Assembly (NCBI GenBank): GCA_019188255.1
Contig: JAETXT010000001.1
Coordinates: forward strand, 7,316,001-7,380,000
Direction of reading: 5' to 3'
From: Verticillium longisporum
Lineage: Eukaryota; Ascomycota; Sordariomycetes; Glomerellales; Plectosphaerellaceae
Length of the DNA stretch: 64,000 nt
Part shown: piece by piece, positions 44,080 through 59,530 of the stretch
Numbering within the stretch: the first letter of the stretch is position 1
How the letters are laid out: every line of letters begins with the position of its first letter
The notes under the pieces: model-generated
Seen by the model: only the letters and a program-made list of their open reading frames with translations
Database searches by the model: none
What the model was told of the DNA's origin: nothing
Program-made: the position numbers and the translations under genes

Positions 44080-47000
44080 TTAGCTCTTCTTTTCTTTATA
44101 GGTAGAATAGCTATAAGGATTAATATTAAGAGCTATTACTAAAGTTAATAGCTACTCTAATATACTTATAATTCTCTAATCTCTAGCGTATTAGATCTAC
44201 TCTTCTAATCTTAAAGTAAATAACCTAATAATAGGAAATAATAGGAAATAATAATTAGAAATAAGGAAAATATAGCTTAAGCTTACTATTCTTATAAATA
44301 TTAGGCCTCTAATTCCTAACGCCTTAGAATAATAGTATTATCTATAAATAGCTCTCTAAGGAAATAAATTAAATTATAATTTAAATAATAGGAATAAGCC
44401 TCTAAATCCTAGAAATAAAGGAAATAAATTAGAATCTAATAATAAATAGCGCTCTTATAATTACTAAATACGTACTCTTAAGGCCTCTAAATCCCTAATA
44501 CGCTAATAGAATATAATAAAATAATTATTAGCTTTTCGTAGAATCTATTAAAATAATTTCTAATAAATTAAATTACCCTTTAATAAAAATAATAAAATTA
44601 AACTACTTTAATTAAATAAATTCTATAGAAGATCTATATATCTTATTAATAAATTTTAATAATTCTATTCTATTAACTTTTCTCTCTGCTTATATCGATT
44701 TCTTTAATTTTCGTAGGCTAGCTTAATATATATAAATAATACTTATATAATTAATAAATACTTATTTTTACTACTCCTACCTATTTATTTTCTTCTCGTT
44801 CCGGCTACGATAATACCTCCTAAGCGTAAGACCCCTACGCCTAAGCCCCTAAAGCTAAGAGAATAGCTAAGTATCAGAATACGGTTAGCATTAATCGTAG
44901 GAGCTATTAATCTAGTGAATAATACGTATATATAGTAATATTCGTAAAGTTCCCTATCTAGGTTACTTTAAGTCTTATCTCGTAGGTAAATAAACTAAAA
45001 TTAGCACTTTAAGCGTATATTACGATCTCGATCTTAAGGGATCCTATTATTATAAGTATACCTCTAGGTATTCTTATAAGCTAATATAAGCTCTTACGAT
45101 CTATATTTCCTATATCTATAGCTTTAATAAGTATTATCTTTAATCCTATTAATATATTTAAGCCTATTATAAAGTTTTTAGCTACTTATAATAAAAAGAA
45201 TTAAGCTATAAGTTCCTATTCCTTTCTATTCCCTTAATTATCTAATCGTATAATTAGCTAATAATATAATTATAGGATCTAGAGAAATAGTACGCTATTA
45301 TTAAGGGTATATTATAGATTACTAAGGAAGAGGATACTAAAGGGGGTAATGACCTTAATAAAGACCTTAATAGTCTTAATAATATTAACTATAAAGCGGC
45401 TAAGTAGGCCGTAGCTCGACGGCTCTTTAATTACCTCTAATAGGACTCCTTAGAGTAATTAGACTCGGATTCCGAGATATCGGAATTTAAGGCCTAATCG
45501 CTATATAGTAGATCGTTTATTTTATTAATTTAATAATTAAAGGGTAATTATTTTTATTATTTTAATAATTAAGCTATTTTTAAGGAGTTATTAATTTTAA
45601 TTATATTTATACCTTAATTATTCTTTTCTTAATATTTAATTTAACCTTTAATCTTAATTATAACTTTATTAGAGCTTACGAGAGCTTCTAATACTTAGTT
45701 TAGCGCTCCCTTAATTATTATATCTATAAGATTATCCCTTCCTACGATCTAGCGAATTTCGTTAACTTTATATTCTTTATAGCTTTACTATAATATTATA
45801 AGATCTATTATTAAGCGTTTCTCTATAATCGTATTTAATTAAATAAAATATTAATAGAGTAAGAAGCTATTAATATAAATAATTATTTATAGAAATAGTA
45901 AATCTAGGTATTTATAGATCTTCTAGAGCATTTATTTAAGGATATATAGTATATTAAAACTACTAACTATATTATAGATTTTACTAGCTAGAACCGAATA
46001 CGTAACCCGTTTATACTTAATAGATTACTAATAAAGAATATTATTATATACTATAAACGCATTCTCTTAATCGTAAGAACGTTTATTACTAAAGAAGATA
46101 ACGAATCCGATCTAAGAATTAAAGTCCTTATTATTAATAAAGGAGCTATTAACGAATACGTATAGCTAAGCAATTAATAGATCGAGGCGTATATAATTTA
46201 GGCTACGATCTATATTATCGATCTACTATTATATATATTTATTAAGCTATTTAAAATCGTCTTTTTCTAGGTTCCTAGCTTAGGAAATTATAGCGAAATC
46301 GAAAGCTATTTCGGATTAATAAGTAGAAGCTATATATATTCTACGAGCTCTCTAAGTAATAAATTACTACTCTAAATCTAATATCCCTAAGGTTATTTAC
46401 TTTAATCGATTATTTTAACCTTTCTATAGAATCTTAAGATTATTAATTCCGATTTTAATAATATAATTATTAAAGACGCCCTCTAAATTAGTATTTAGGA
46501 TAAAAGTAGGCTTCGCTTAGAAGCTAGCTCTTAAAAGCTCTACTTACTCCTTTTCTATAAATATAAGCTCTCTAAGGTTTAGGGTATCGTTAATCTATAT
46601 TCTAACTAATCTAAAGCTCTCTCTAGCTCTAATTAATAAGAGATATAGATTATAGCTTATTAGAACCGCTATTAAGCGCTCTCTATAATATCGCTAATAG
46701 GTTATAAACTAATAAAGGCTTAATTCTATAATTCTATAGAATAGCTTAATAATATAGAAAACGGTATTATTAAGGTATTTATATTATAGCTCTTTAAGGA
46801 TATATAATAGAACGTTATATAATAGATTTATAGCGCTCTAGGTATAAGCTTAATTAATATCCTAGAATATTAGCTATTAGCTACGTTCCTATAACGTTAA
46901 TATAATTATTAGGATTAATTATTAGCTATATCGTATAATTATAAGCGATTATATTAATAGGGTCGTCTTCTCCTAATCGCTATAGCCTTAAACTATTAAT

Positions 47001-50000
47001 CTTAACTTCTTATATAAAGCTTAAAGGAGGCCTTTTACCTCTTTTATAAATCGATATCTAAAGATCCTAATACTAAGGACTATAGATTTACTAATTAGTA
47101 CGATTACTCCTATTACTAAAAGCGAGTCGATCTCCTCTTAATCGGATTACTTAAATAGCTTCCTAAAGGTCGTTATTTTACTTTTATTATATAGTTTAAT
47201 AGCTAGGTTATAACCCTATTATTCCCTCTTTATAATAAATTAATATTCGATCTATAAACCCCTAATTATATTATTCTTATAATCTATAGAAATTATCTAT
47301 AGTAGATTCTAGGCCTATATTATTATTAACTTCCTAGGTCTTCCGCGCTAGCGTAGCTAAATTAGCTCTAAATACTTAAATAGTTCTAGGGTCCTTAATA
47401 TTAATACCTCTAGAGTTCGGATTATAATTATCTCCTTAATCTCTTAATCTAACGATCTATTATATAGCTTAATATATATTCCTCTAAACTCTATTAAACT
47501 ATTAACTATATTAACTATAACTATTATATTAATAATTAATATAATTTTATAAAGTTTAATCTATTTCTCCCGCTCTCGGAATATAAGAATGCTATTTCCT
47601 AGCTCTAGTAATCTTAATAATAATTATTTTATATTTAATCTATTATATATATTTAGCGTATTATTAACTTTCCGCTTAACGATTATTTATTATAGTTCTA
47701 CTATTACTTTATTAATAGCTTTAGCGTATTATATTTAAGTTACTATTAATATTAAATTAGTAATTATCCTAGGTATGGCCCCGAATATAAGTAGTATTAG
47801 TACTAGACTATTAAGCCCGGTAATATCGTTTACTGCTTTAATTATTCCCTAGAATAGCGATTCTAAGCTCGTATTATAAGATTTAGCCTTTAAGATCTTA
47901 TACGCTTTATATATCGGCTTATAGTAGCTCTTAACTTTACTTATTAATTAATAGGCCTCTATAAGGATCTAATAATAGGTTATACCTAGGAGGCGTACTT
48001 CTACCCTAAATTCTATAGAGGCGAAGTTAATTCTAGTATTAATAATTACGATATCTAGAGGGCCTAGGTATATATCTAATTAATACCTCTTAAGTACTTC
48101 CTATATCGTATAAGCTATAAAATTAAGAATAAAAGTTATAGATTAGAATCTAGTACTTATATCGATTATATAAAGAATAAGCTTTCTATCTAGGTATATA
48201 ATATCGATTAAAATCTTATAATTAAAGTCGATATCCGATTTTAAAGCGAACTTAAAGCGTTATAGAGACTTCCCTTTAATTTAATAATAATAATAGAAGC
48301 GGTTTATTAGCTCTAATATATTCTAGTCTATATTATAATCTACTCTCTAAAATAGATTCTATAATTTCTTAACCGATAAATAGCTAAAGCGCTTATAAAC
48401 TCGCTAGAGCTCTACTTCTATTAGAAATACTACTCTATCGCTCTCTACTCCTATTATATATATAATCCCTAAACTAATATAGGTTTTTATATCTAGGAAG
48501 AACTAGGGATAGCCCTATTTACGGAATACGAGTATATACTCCTAGAGCTCCTTAATATACTTTATTAGCTTATTACGTATATTATCTAAATAGATTCCGA
48601 GATCGTCTATATCCTTAATATAAAATAAGAATAAGGTATCTATTAAGATAATATAGAATATAATTCTCTTAATTAATATTAGAATAATAATCTCCTCTAT
48701 AGTAAATATCGCATTTCCTATTCTAAATCTTATTCTAGCCCCTATTCCCTATTTATTAATTATTAGGCCTAGAATTAGGGCTATTAAGGCCCTAATCTAT
48801 AAAGCTCCCGCTATAGAAACTAATATTATACCTATATTAGGAATAATACTATACTACGTATAAGTATTATTAATCTAATACTAGCTAAATAGTTATTCTA
48901 TTAGAGCTATCCCTTTAGCCTCCCGATTACTCCCTCTAATCTTATACTAGAACGACTTATTTATTAGGAAGTATACTATATAAGCGTTTATTAGTTCGCT
49001 TTCGGGATTAGACCTATATAGTTCCTCTACTCTTAGCCCTTCTAAATCTTCGGAATCTAAGCTCTTAATAGGCTCTATAGCTATTAAGAATTAATAGTAT
49101 CCCTTTTATTAATCCCTATACGCTTCCTATATACGTTTCTATTATTCCTTTAAATATTATTATTCCTTAAGAGAATACTTCGTCGATCTATAATCTAATT
49201 TAGATTATATCTAGTATTTACGAGTTCTAGTCCTAGAATCTTAGCGATCGTTAATTCTACGAAACGACTATTCTCTATAATCTCCTTTTCTATTAATTTA
49301 ATAATAATTATTTCCGCCCCTATAATACTTATTAATATAGAAATACTTAAATATTCTAATATTCTCCTCTACCTTTAATATACTCTTAAGCTAAGCGGAT
49401 AGCGTATTAAAAGATCGCTCCGGCCTTATTAATATAATCTTTAGCTCTAAGACGCTTTAAACTACTTTTAGAGTATTTATATAGAGATAAGTCTCCTTTT
49501 AGAACGCTAGACTAAGTACTCTCTAATACTATTAAAGCTTATCTAGAAAGATCTAGAGAACTTCTATTTATAGCTTTCCTATACTCTTAAGCTCTAAAAT
49601 AATAGAATTAAACGTTATAGAGCTCTAGTCTATATAATACTAAGCTCTATTAATCTCTAAATTAAACTATTATTTAATCTTTAAATATATTTATTAGATT
49701 CCTATACTCCTATTTATATATTCTAAGAAGAAAACTTATATATACCCTAAAAGTATACTCGGGAAGAGTATATAGAGCTATATATACTAGATTTATAAAA
49801 GCTTATATATATTTATAAAAATATTTATTTTATTATCTAAGATATTATAAGTCTCCCTAGAATAATTACTCTCTTTATTCTAGAGCGATATAAATTACTT
49901 AATTATAGCTCTATTAATTAGTAAATTTACCGATTTATATAATAATAGAGTATAATATTAAGCTAATAGGTTCTAAGTACTATTTAGAGGTAAGGTCTTA

Positions 50001-51023
50001 TTTTATTATAAATAAAGTATAATCTCTTATTAGCTAGATTATTTATTCTATTAATTAAATAAGCCTAAAATACGAGGTTAATAAGGATCTATCCTCTTAT
50101 TTTATATAATTTAGATTTAGGATAATTAAATAGTCCTTATTATAGGTAATCGCTTATCGTTTAATTATTCTCGATATTCCTCTATTCTATAGAGTATTAA
50201 ATTATAATTAATATTACTCTCTAATATATCTATATTAAGTATCTCTTCTTATAATAATATTAAAACTAGCTTCTTCGATATTTTAACGTTTATTATCCTT
50301 AGAAAAAGGATCTTATAATCTATAAAATATACTTTTACCGCTTAAGAGATCGTTAAATTATAGGAATCGAAATCCTTTTCGCTTTAGCTTTAGAAGTCTT
50401 TAATAAACGCCTCTAAGAAGTAAACTCCTTTTATATCTCTATATACGCTTATTACTTTAATAATCTAAGCGCTCTTAAGATCTATAGATACTAAATTTAA
50501 TAATCCCGGGAACTATAATTCTACGCTATTTACGATAAAATCGATATCGAGATCCTTCCTAACCCTCTAAATAAAGCATATAATATTAATATCCTTTAGA
50601 ATAATATCGAACTCCTATTATAGTTTTTTAGCGCTCTCTAGCTCTATTATAAAGCTATTACTATAATCTAAAGAGCTTATTATCGCTAAATTTATAAAGC
50701 TCTAGTATAAATAATTAACTATTCTATATAGCTTCGTTTTTCGGGTTTTATAGCTAATAATATAGCCTAGTAATAATCTTAATTATAAGAGTCCTAAGAT
50801 ACTCGAAATAGATAGTATTCTTATAGATTATATATTAAGGGAATTCCCTATTATTAAGCTTATATAAAAGTCCTAAAGTACTTAAAAATGAAATAATACT
50901 TTTACGATTACCTATAAAGCGTAATCGATAAGCTTATATATAATAAATATACTATTTATAGGATCGATCTTAACTTCTCTAGCTCTAGCTATTCTATATT
51001 ACGTTAAATATAATATTAATTAA

Positions 51024-51311
51024 TATTAAAAGGGCTTTATTATTTATATAAACCCTAATCTAGTACTTCTACTATATTTACGAGCTCTAAATAAGTAAAA
51101 TATCTAATAAGTCTTATAATAATTAATTCTTATATATAAATTATCTACTTCTCTAAATTACTACTACCTATATAAGTTAGATATCCCTATCTACTCTTAG
51201 CGATTACGTAAGCCATAGTTTACGTACTCCTAAGAGCAAGGGATCCTAGATATTATAGATACCGTAGATATCACTATCCTAACCACGGAGTTCCCTAATA
51301 TTAGTTTAATA
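51024..51311 (-). repeat. 5' LTR of X3, right end weakly mutated
   Basis: 288 bp. The outer 110 bases keep CA/TG (gagcaaggg, gatatcac, aaccacgg) lost in the 3' LTR. Confidence 0.8.
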
Positions 51312-54300
51312 TTATTCTAATATAGGATTAGAGGGAGTAATTAAGAGGTTAAAAGGATAGCTTTAATAGAGTAGCTATTTAGCTAATATTAGATTAATAG
51401 TATTCATATATAGTATAGTATTATTCCTAATATAAGTATAATATTAGTTTCTATAGCGGGAGCTTCGTAGATTAGGGCCCTAATAGCCCTAGTTCTAGGC
51501 TTAACAATTAATAAATAGGGAATAGGGGCTAGAATAAGATTTAGAGTAAGAAATACGATATCTATTATAGAGGAGATTATTATTCTAATACTAATTAAGA
51601 GAATTATATTCTATATTATCTTAATAAATACCCTATTCTTATTTTATATTAAGGATATAGACGATCTCGGAGTCTATTTAGATAATATATATAATAAGCT
51701 AGTAAAGTATATTAGGGAGCTCTAAGAGTATACGCGTATATTCCGTAAATAAGGCTATCCTTAGTTCTTCCTAGATACGAAAACCTATATTAATTTAGGG
51801 ATTATATATATAATAAGAATAGAGAGTAATAGAGTAGTATTTCTAATAGAAATAGAGCTTTAGTAAGTTTATAAGCACTTTAGCTATCTATCGATTAAGA
51901 AACTATAGAATCTATTCTAGAGAATAGATTATAATATAGATTAAAACGTATTAGAGCTAATAAACTGCTTCTATTATTATTATTAAATTAAAGGGAAGTC
52001 TCTATAATATTTTAAATTCGCCCTAAAATTAGATATCGATTTTAATTATTAGATTTTAATCGATATTATATATTTAGATAGAAAGCCTATTCTTTATATA
52101 ATTAATATAAGTATTAGATTCTAATCTATAACTTTTATTCTTAATTTTATAGCTTATACGATATAGGAAGTACTTAAGAGGTATTAATTAGATATATACT
52201 TAAGCCCTCTAGACGTTATAACTATTAACGCTAGAACTAACTTCGCCTCCGTAGAATTTAGGGTAGAGGTACGCCTCCTAGATATAACCTACTATTAGAT
52301 CCTTATAGAGGCCTATTAATTAATAAATAAAATTAAGAGCTATTATAAACCGATATATAGAGTATACGAGATCTTAAAAGCTAAATCTTATAATATAAGC
52401 CTAGAATCGCTATTCTAAGGAGTAATTAAAGTAGTAAACGATATTATTAAGCTTAATAGTCTAGTATTAATACTATTTATATTTAGGGCTATACCTAAGA
52501 TAACTATTAACTTAGTATTAATAGTAATTTAAATATAATATATTAAAGCTATTAATAAAATAATAGTAGAATTATAATAAATAATCGCTAAATAGAAAGT
52601 TAATAATATACTAAATATATATAATAGATTAGATATAAAATAGTTATTATTAAGATTACTAGAGCTAGGAAATAGTATTCTTATATTCCGAGAATAAGAG
52701 AAATAAACTAGATTTTATAAAATTATATTAATTATTAATATAATAGTTATAGTTAATATAATTAATAGCTTAATAGAGTTTAGAGGAATATATATTAAGC
52801 TATATAATAAATCGCTAGATTAAGAGATTAAGGAGATAATTATAATCCGAACTCTAGAAGTATTAATATTAAGGACCCTAGAACTATTTAAGTACTTAGA
52901 GCTAATTTAGCTATATTAACGTAGAAGACCTAGGAAGTTAATAATAATATAGGCTTAGAATCTATTATAGATAGTTTCTATAGATTATAAGAATAATATA
53001 ATTAAAAGTTTATAGATCGAATATTAGTTTATTATAAAGAGGGAATAATAGAGTTATAACTTAGCTATTAAACTATATAATAAAAGTAAAATAACGACCT
53101 TTAGGAAGCTATTTAAATAGTCCGATTAAGAGGAGATCGATTTACTTTTAATAATAGGAATAATCGTACTAATTAGTAAATCTATAGTCCCTAATATTAG
53201 GATCTTTAGATATCGATTTATAAAAGAGGTAAAAGGCCTCCCTTAAGCCCTATATAAGAAGTTAAAATTAGTAGTTTAAGGCTATAGCGATTAGGAGAAG
53301 ACGACCTTATTAATATAATCGCCTATAATTATATAATATAATTAACGATTAATCCTAGCGATTATATTAATATTATAGGAATATAGCTAATAGTTAATAT
53401 TCTAGGATATTAATTAAGCTTATACTTAGAACGCTACGGATCTATTATATAACGTTCTACTATATATCCTTAAGGAATTATAATATAAATACCTTAATAA
53501 TACTATTTTCTATATTATTAATCTATTCTATAGAATTATAGAGTTAAGCTTTTATTAGTTTATAACCTATTAGCGATATTATAGAGAGCGCTTAATAGTA
53601 ATTCTAATAGGCTATAATCTATATCTCCTATTAACTAGAGCTAGAGAGAGCTTTAGATTAATCGGAATATAGATTAACGATACCCTAAACCTTAAAGAGC
53701 TTATATTTATAGAAAAGGAGTAAATAGAGCTCTTAAGAGCTAGTTTCTAAGCGAAGCCTATTTCTATCCTAAACGCTAATATAGAGGGTATCTTTAATAG
53801 CTATATTATTAAAATTAGAATTAATAATCTTAAGATTCTATAAAAAGGTTAAAATAATCGATTAAAGTAAATAATCCTAAGGATACTAGATTTAAAGTAA
53901 TAATTTATCGCCTAGAGAGCTTACGGAGTATATATAGCTTCTACCTATTAACTTAAAATAGCTTTCGATTTCGCTATAATTTCCTAGGCTAGGAACCTAG
54001 AGAAGGACGATTTTAAATAGCTTAATAAACGTATATAATAATAGATCGATAACGTAAATTATAGCTTAAATTATATATGCCTCGCTTTATCGACCGCCTA
54101 GCTATATATATTTATTAATAGCTCCTTTGTTAATAATAAGGACCTTAATTCTTAGATCGGATTTATTATCCTCTTGAATAATAAATATTCTTATAATTAA
54201 GAGAATATATTTATAATATATAGTAATATTCTTTATTAATAATCCATTAAATATAAACGGGTTACGTATTTAATTCTAGCTAATAAAATCTATAATATAA

Positions 54301-55399
54301 TTAATAATTTTAATATAATATATATCCTTAAATAGATACTTTAGAAGATCTATAAATACCTAGATTTACTACTCTTATAAATAGTTATCTATATTAATAA
54401 CTTCTCGCTCTATTAATACCTTATTTAATTAAGTATAATTATAGAGAAACGCTTAATAATAGATCTTATAATATTATAATAAAGCTATAAAGAATACGAA
54501 ATTAACGAAATTCGCTAAATTATAGAAAAGGATAATCCTATAAATATAATAATTAAAGGAGCTCTAAATTAAATACTAGAAGCTCTTATAAGCTTTAATA
54601 AAATTATAATTAAGATTAAAAGTTAAATTAAATATTAAGAAAAGAATAATTAAAGTATAAATATAATTAAAATTAATAATTCCTTAAAAACGGCCCGATT
54701 ATTAAAATAATAAAAATAGCTACCCCTTAATTACTAAACTAGTAAAGTAAACGATCCGCTATATAGCGATTAGGCCTTAGATTCCGATATCTCGGAATCC
54801 GAGTCTAACCGCTCTAAGGAGTCCTACTAGAAGTAATTAAAGAGCTATAGAGCTATAGCCCGCTTAGCCGCTTTATAGTCAGTATTACTAAGATTATTAA
54901 AGACTTTATTAAGGTTATTACCCCTTTAGTATCCTCTTTTTTAATAATCTATAATATATTTTTAATAATAGTACGCTATTTCTCTAGATCCTATAATTAT
55001 ATTCTTAGTTAATTATATAATTAGATAATTAAAAGAATAGAAAGGAATAGGAATTTATAGTTTAGTTCTTTTTATCGTAAATAGCTAAAAACTTTATAAT
55101 AAGCTTAAATATATTAATAAGATTAAAGATAATACTTATTAAAGCTATAGATATAGGAAATATAGATTATAAGAGCTTATATTAGCTTATAGGAATACCC
55201 GGAAATATATTTATAATAATAAGATCCCTTAAGATCGAGGTCGTAATAAGCGCTTAGGGCGCTAATTTTAATTTATTTATTAGCGAGATAAGATTTAAAG
55301 TAACCTAGATAAGGAACTTTATAAATATTATTATATATATACGCTATATACTAGATTAATAGCTCCTACGATTAATATTAATTATATTCTTATGCTTAG
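51312..55399 (+). mobile_element. X1 (unit 2 copy): integrase, RT and RNase H regions
   Basis: Resumes X1 after X3. On + the copia integrase is recognisable despite RIP: the zinc-binding part near 51880-51960, then the catalytic core (FALKLDIDFNY about 52015, DVITINARTNFAS about 52215). RT follows from about 53400 and RNase H from about 54115 (SSFVNNKDLNS). From 52906 it repeats 25206-27699. Y2' begins at 55400. Confidence 0.8.
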
Positions 55400-58300
55400 T
55401 ATTATGACCTAGTAGCTTCCGAAGGGGGAATACTATTAGAGGGTTAGGGTTACTATTTATAGAAGCTTAAGTTATAACTCTAAGACGATATAGTATCGTA
55501 AAGTATTACGTACTTATTATAATAGATATAAAGTACGACTTAGATTAATTATTACTATAAGAAAGAATATATCTATAAGTCTAGAATATCTATCCTTATA
55601 TACCTATTATCCTATCCTTATTATATTAAATAATAAGCCTATATTAGATAGCTTACTATTTAATTATTAATAATCTATAATATTAGGATTATAGTATATT
55701 ATCCTATAAGCTATTCCTTAATTTATTATAGTATCCTTAATAAGCCCGATAACTTACCCTTTATATCTAAGTAAACTATTACATAATTTACTAGGTAAGC
55801 CCGATTCTTATTTTATTATACTCCCTAATCGTAGGGTCGTCGATTCGTAGCCGCCCTATTTCCTTAATTATTATATAATACTCCTCCTCTAGGCCGATAT
55901 CTTAGCGGCTATAAATAATAAATCCTAGCCGCTTATAGTAATTCTTCTTTTATTATCTTTATTAATTATAATAAAATATTAAATTATATTATAAAATATC
56001 TATTTACTAAAACCGATTAAAGAAAGGCGCTTATTACTTTAATTAATTCTAAGGGCGAAATTAGGATACTTTATATAAAATACTTTAAATAATATCTTAT
56101 TTATAAGACCGCCCTTAATTCTTCTTATTATAAGGAGTATATCTATTATAATCGCTCTTATAATAATATAAGCGTAATTTCTACGTATAAGTTAGTCCTT
56201 AGTAGGGTTATAGGTCTATCTTCTAATAATCGTTTAATAGAAAAGGCTCTTATAGAGTAAGAGAAGCGAGAAGCTAAGATTAAGGATACTAAAATAGAAT
56301 TAGAGGTATTTTAAATAAAGTTAGCGATAGCCTTAGGTCGTCTATCCCGTCTTCGTAAAATATAGAAGGTAGCAAAGGCTTATAGGGAAGAGTTATTTAC
56401 TTATAGGATTCGTTAATTAAATAAGGAGGATAGCGTCCTTCCTCTAAGTAGGGATAACCTAAGCCTCGAGGCTTAGGAGGCTAATATAATATAGGACTTT
56501 TAGGAGTAGGGTACTAATAGCGTTATAGATTAATCCTCGTTAAGCTTCGGGGAGGAACTTTCCGATTTTAATCCTATATTAAGTAATAATATTCTTAGAG
56601 TAATTATAAATAATTTAAGTTCTTAATTAATTCTTATATATTTTCTTTATATTTATAATTCTTCTATTTAATTAAGTATTCTTCTTATTTATTTATCTTT
56701 CTATAATTAAGGATTCTTTCGATTTTATATTTATTAATATTTTCGATTTCTATATTTATTTTAAATAATATATTATATAGTACTAGCTTTAATAATATAA
56801 TATAAAAAATAGGGTAAATCTTTATATTCTCTAATAATAAGAGGTAATAATTAATATCTAAGAGTTTCTTAAGAATTTTAAATAATCCTAATTTCTTAAA
56901 ATCTAATTTATCGTTTAATCGTTTAGTTTTAATATTCTAGTAGATAAAGTAAATATTATCTCCCTCTTATAAAGATAGTCCCTTTATCCTTATCTTATTA
57001 ATATATATAGTTATTCTAGTATATATAAGCTCGAGGTCGAGCTTAATATAATCCTAGATCTTATAGATATTAATTATAATATTAATCGCTTTTAATATAT
57101 TTAGTACTTCGTAGTATTCTATATAAGCTATTAAATTATATTTATAATTAATATAGAAGGGTAATTCCTTTATTAATTTACTTAATAAGCTATTATATAT
57201 AAATTATATAATAAATAATAATATAATCTAATTATCTTATTAATAATTAATATAATATTAAAGGTATTACTCTAGAGTCTAATTTATTCTCTCCGTTTAT
57301 CCGTTTATCTATAAATAAAAAGCTATAAATAGCTTATATTTAGCTCCGAGTTAAGCGATAAGCGATTTCTAGAAGTTATTAATAAAGAGCTTATCTCTAT
57401 TTAATATTAATTCTTTTAGGAATCTATATTATCTTATAATATTCTTAAAGAATATATAAACGAGGTCTTCTATTATTCTTATAGCTTTATATAAGAGAAA
57501 ATATAAATATTTAGTAAATTAATCTATAATTATTAAGATATTATCGTAAAAGGTCCTAATTAAAGGTTCCTTTAATAATAATAAGCTAATAATAAAGTTT
57601 AATAAGATTAATTCCTAAGCTATTATTAATATTAATAAAGCCTTAAATTCTCTATAAAGTTTATACCTTTCTACTTTACTCTTTTTATAGAGGTCGTAAT
57701 TACGAATAATTATTATAATATCCTATCTAGTTCCTTTAAAGTTATAGTATTTCTTAAATTAAGTAAAGGTCTTCGCTATTCTTTAGTGCCCGTAGGCCTT
57801 AGCTTCGTAGATTTATCGAATTAGTTCTAATACTTCTATAGGTAGTCTAGCGGGTATTATACGAATAGTAATTATTAGCGTTTAATAATAAAGGATAAGA
57901 TTCCCTTCTTTATCTTTTATTAAGATAGTATTATTATTAAGGGGTATATTTTATTTATAATCTAAGTATTTATTTAGAATATTTATTTTATTATTCTTAG
58001 ATCCTTTATAATAGATAATAATAAAGTTAAATTCTAAAAGGAATTCTATTTATTTTATTTAGTATTTATTAAGGTCTTTATTTATTATAAAGTATATAAG
58101 ATTTTTATAATTAATATAAACTTTAATTTCGTATTATATTCTAAAGAGATATATTCTATATTCTTTAAAGGCTTCGATAATTATTATAAATTCTTTATCG
58201 TATATTTAATAATTAAGCTCTAATCTATATAGCTTCTTCGAGAAGAACGCTATTAGGTATAAGCATCCTTAATCGTCCTTTTATCCTAATTATCCTCTAA

Positions 58301-59530
58301 TAGCGAAGTTAGAAGTATCTATCTTAACTTTTATAGGTTTTTCGGGGTCTATTATCTAGAGGATTAATTTATTAAGGATAATATTAATAATTTAGCGAAA
58401 TACTTTTTCTTAGGGTTCATTCTATATAAACTCTATTTCCTTAATTATAAAGCTTATTAAAGGATTAACGGTCTTATTATATCCTTTTAAGAATTATTAA
58501 TAGAAGTTAACGAAACCGAGGAATACTTTAACGTCCTTAACGTTCTTTAATATAAACTATTCCTTAATAGCTATTACTTTAGATTTTTCTATCCTAATTT
58601 CTCTTAAAATAATTATATATTCTAGGAAATCTACTTCTTATGTATAGAATTTAGCTTTTTCTAATTCTATTAATAGCTTATATTAATATAATCGTATAAA
58701 GACTTAATAGATATATCTTTTATATTCTTTTATTATCTTCGAGAAGATTAGAATATTATTAAGATATATTATTATAAAGATATTTAGGAATTCTTATAAT
58801 ATATTATTAATTATATTTTAAAAGGTTATAAGAGCATTAATTAATCCGAATAGTATAATTAAGTACTTATAATATCCTTATTATATTTAGAATACTATTT
58901 TCTATTCCTCTCTATCCTTAATATAGATAAAGTTATATACTCCTTTAAGATCGAGCGCTATAAATTAATTAGCTCTTATTAATATATCCCTAAATTCTAA
59001 TATTAAAGGTAATAAGTAATAATTCTTAATAATAATATCGTTTAATTATCTATAATCGATATATAATCTTTCTTTATTATTCTTCTTTAATATAAAGAGA
59101 ATCGGGTATCTTATTAAGGATATCGATAATTAAATATATCCTTTTCTAAGGTTCTCTTTAAGATATTTATCGAGAATATCTATTTATCGAGGATTTAATC
59201 TATAGATCTTATTAAATTAAGGGCTCTCCTTTTCTTTAATTAGGATTTCGTAATTATAATATATATACTTAAATAGTATTATATCGATTTCTTCTTTAAA
59301 GATCTTTTTATATTTCTAGTATTCCTTAAATATATTCTATAATCTTTCTTATTATTCTATTATAAGCTCTTCCGAGGTTATCTCCTCTAAATTATCCTTA
59401 TTTATAAGGGCTAATTAGAGGTTACTTAAGAGACTATTTATAAGTCTTTCCTTAAGGGCTAATATACTCTACTAGATATAGCTAGCTATCTAATTAATTT
59501 AAGGGTTTTATTATCTAAGCTATAAGATAT
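55400..59530 (-). mobile_element. Y2 (unit 2 copy): 3' half of the gypsy element
   Basis: Copy of 27700-31829 at offset 27700-27701. The only difference I noticed is a G run of five instead of four at the LTR start (55424). The LTR is 55400-55875. Confidence 0.8.

Larger units (their letters stand above)
43792..51311 (-). mobile_element. X3: full-length RIP-mutated Ty1/copia nested in X1
   Basis: 7520 bp with 288-bp LTRs at 43792-44079 and 51024-51311 and a 5-bp target duplication TTATT (43787-43791 and 51312-51316). Sense on -. From right to left: 5' LTR, gag side (to about 49000), integrase (about 48900-47350), RT (about 47330-46000), RNase H (about 46170-45560), then an unusually long 3' part of about 1.5 kb before the 3' LTR. 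Every domain is riddled with stops. It is inserted in opposite orientation into a relative of the same family. Confidence 0.85.
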
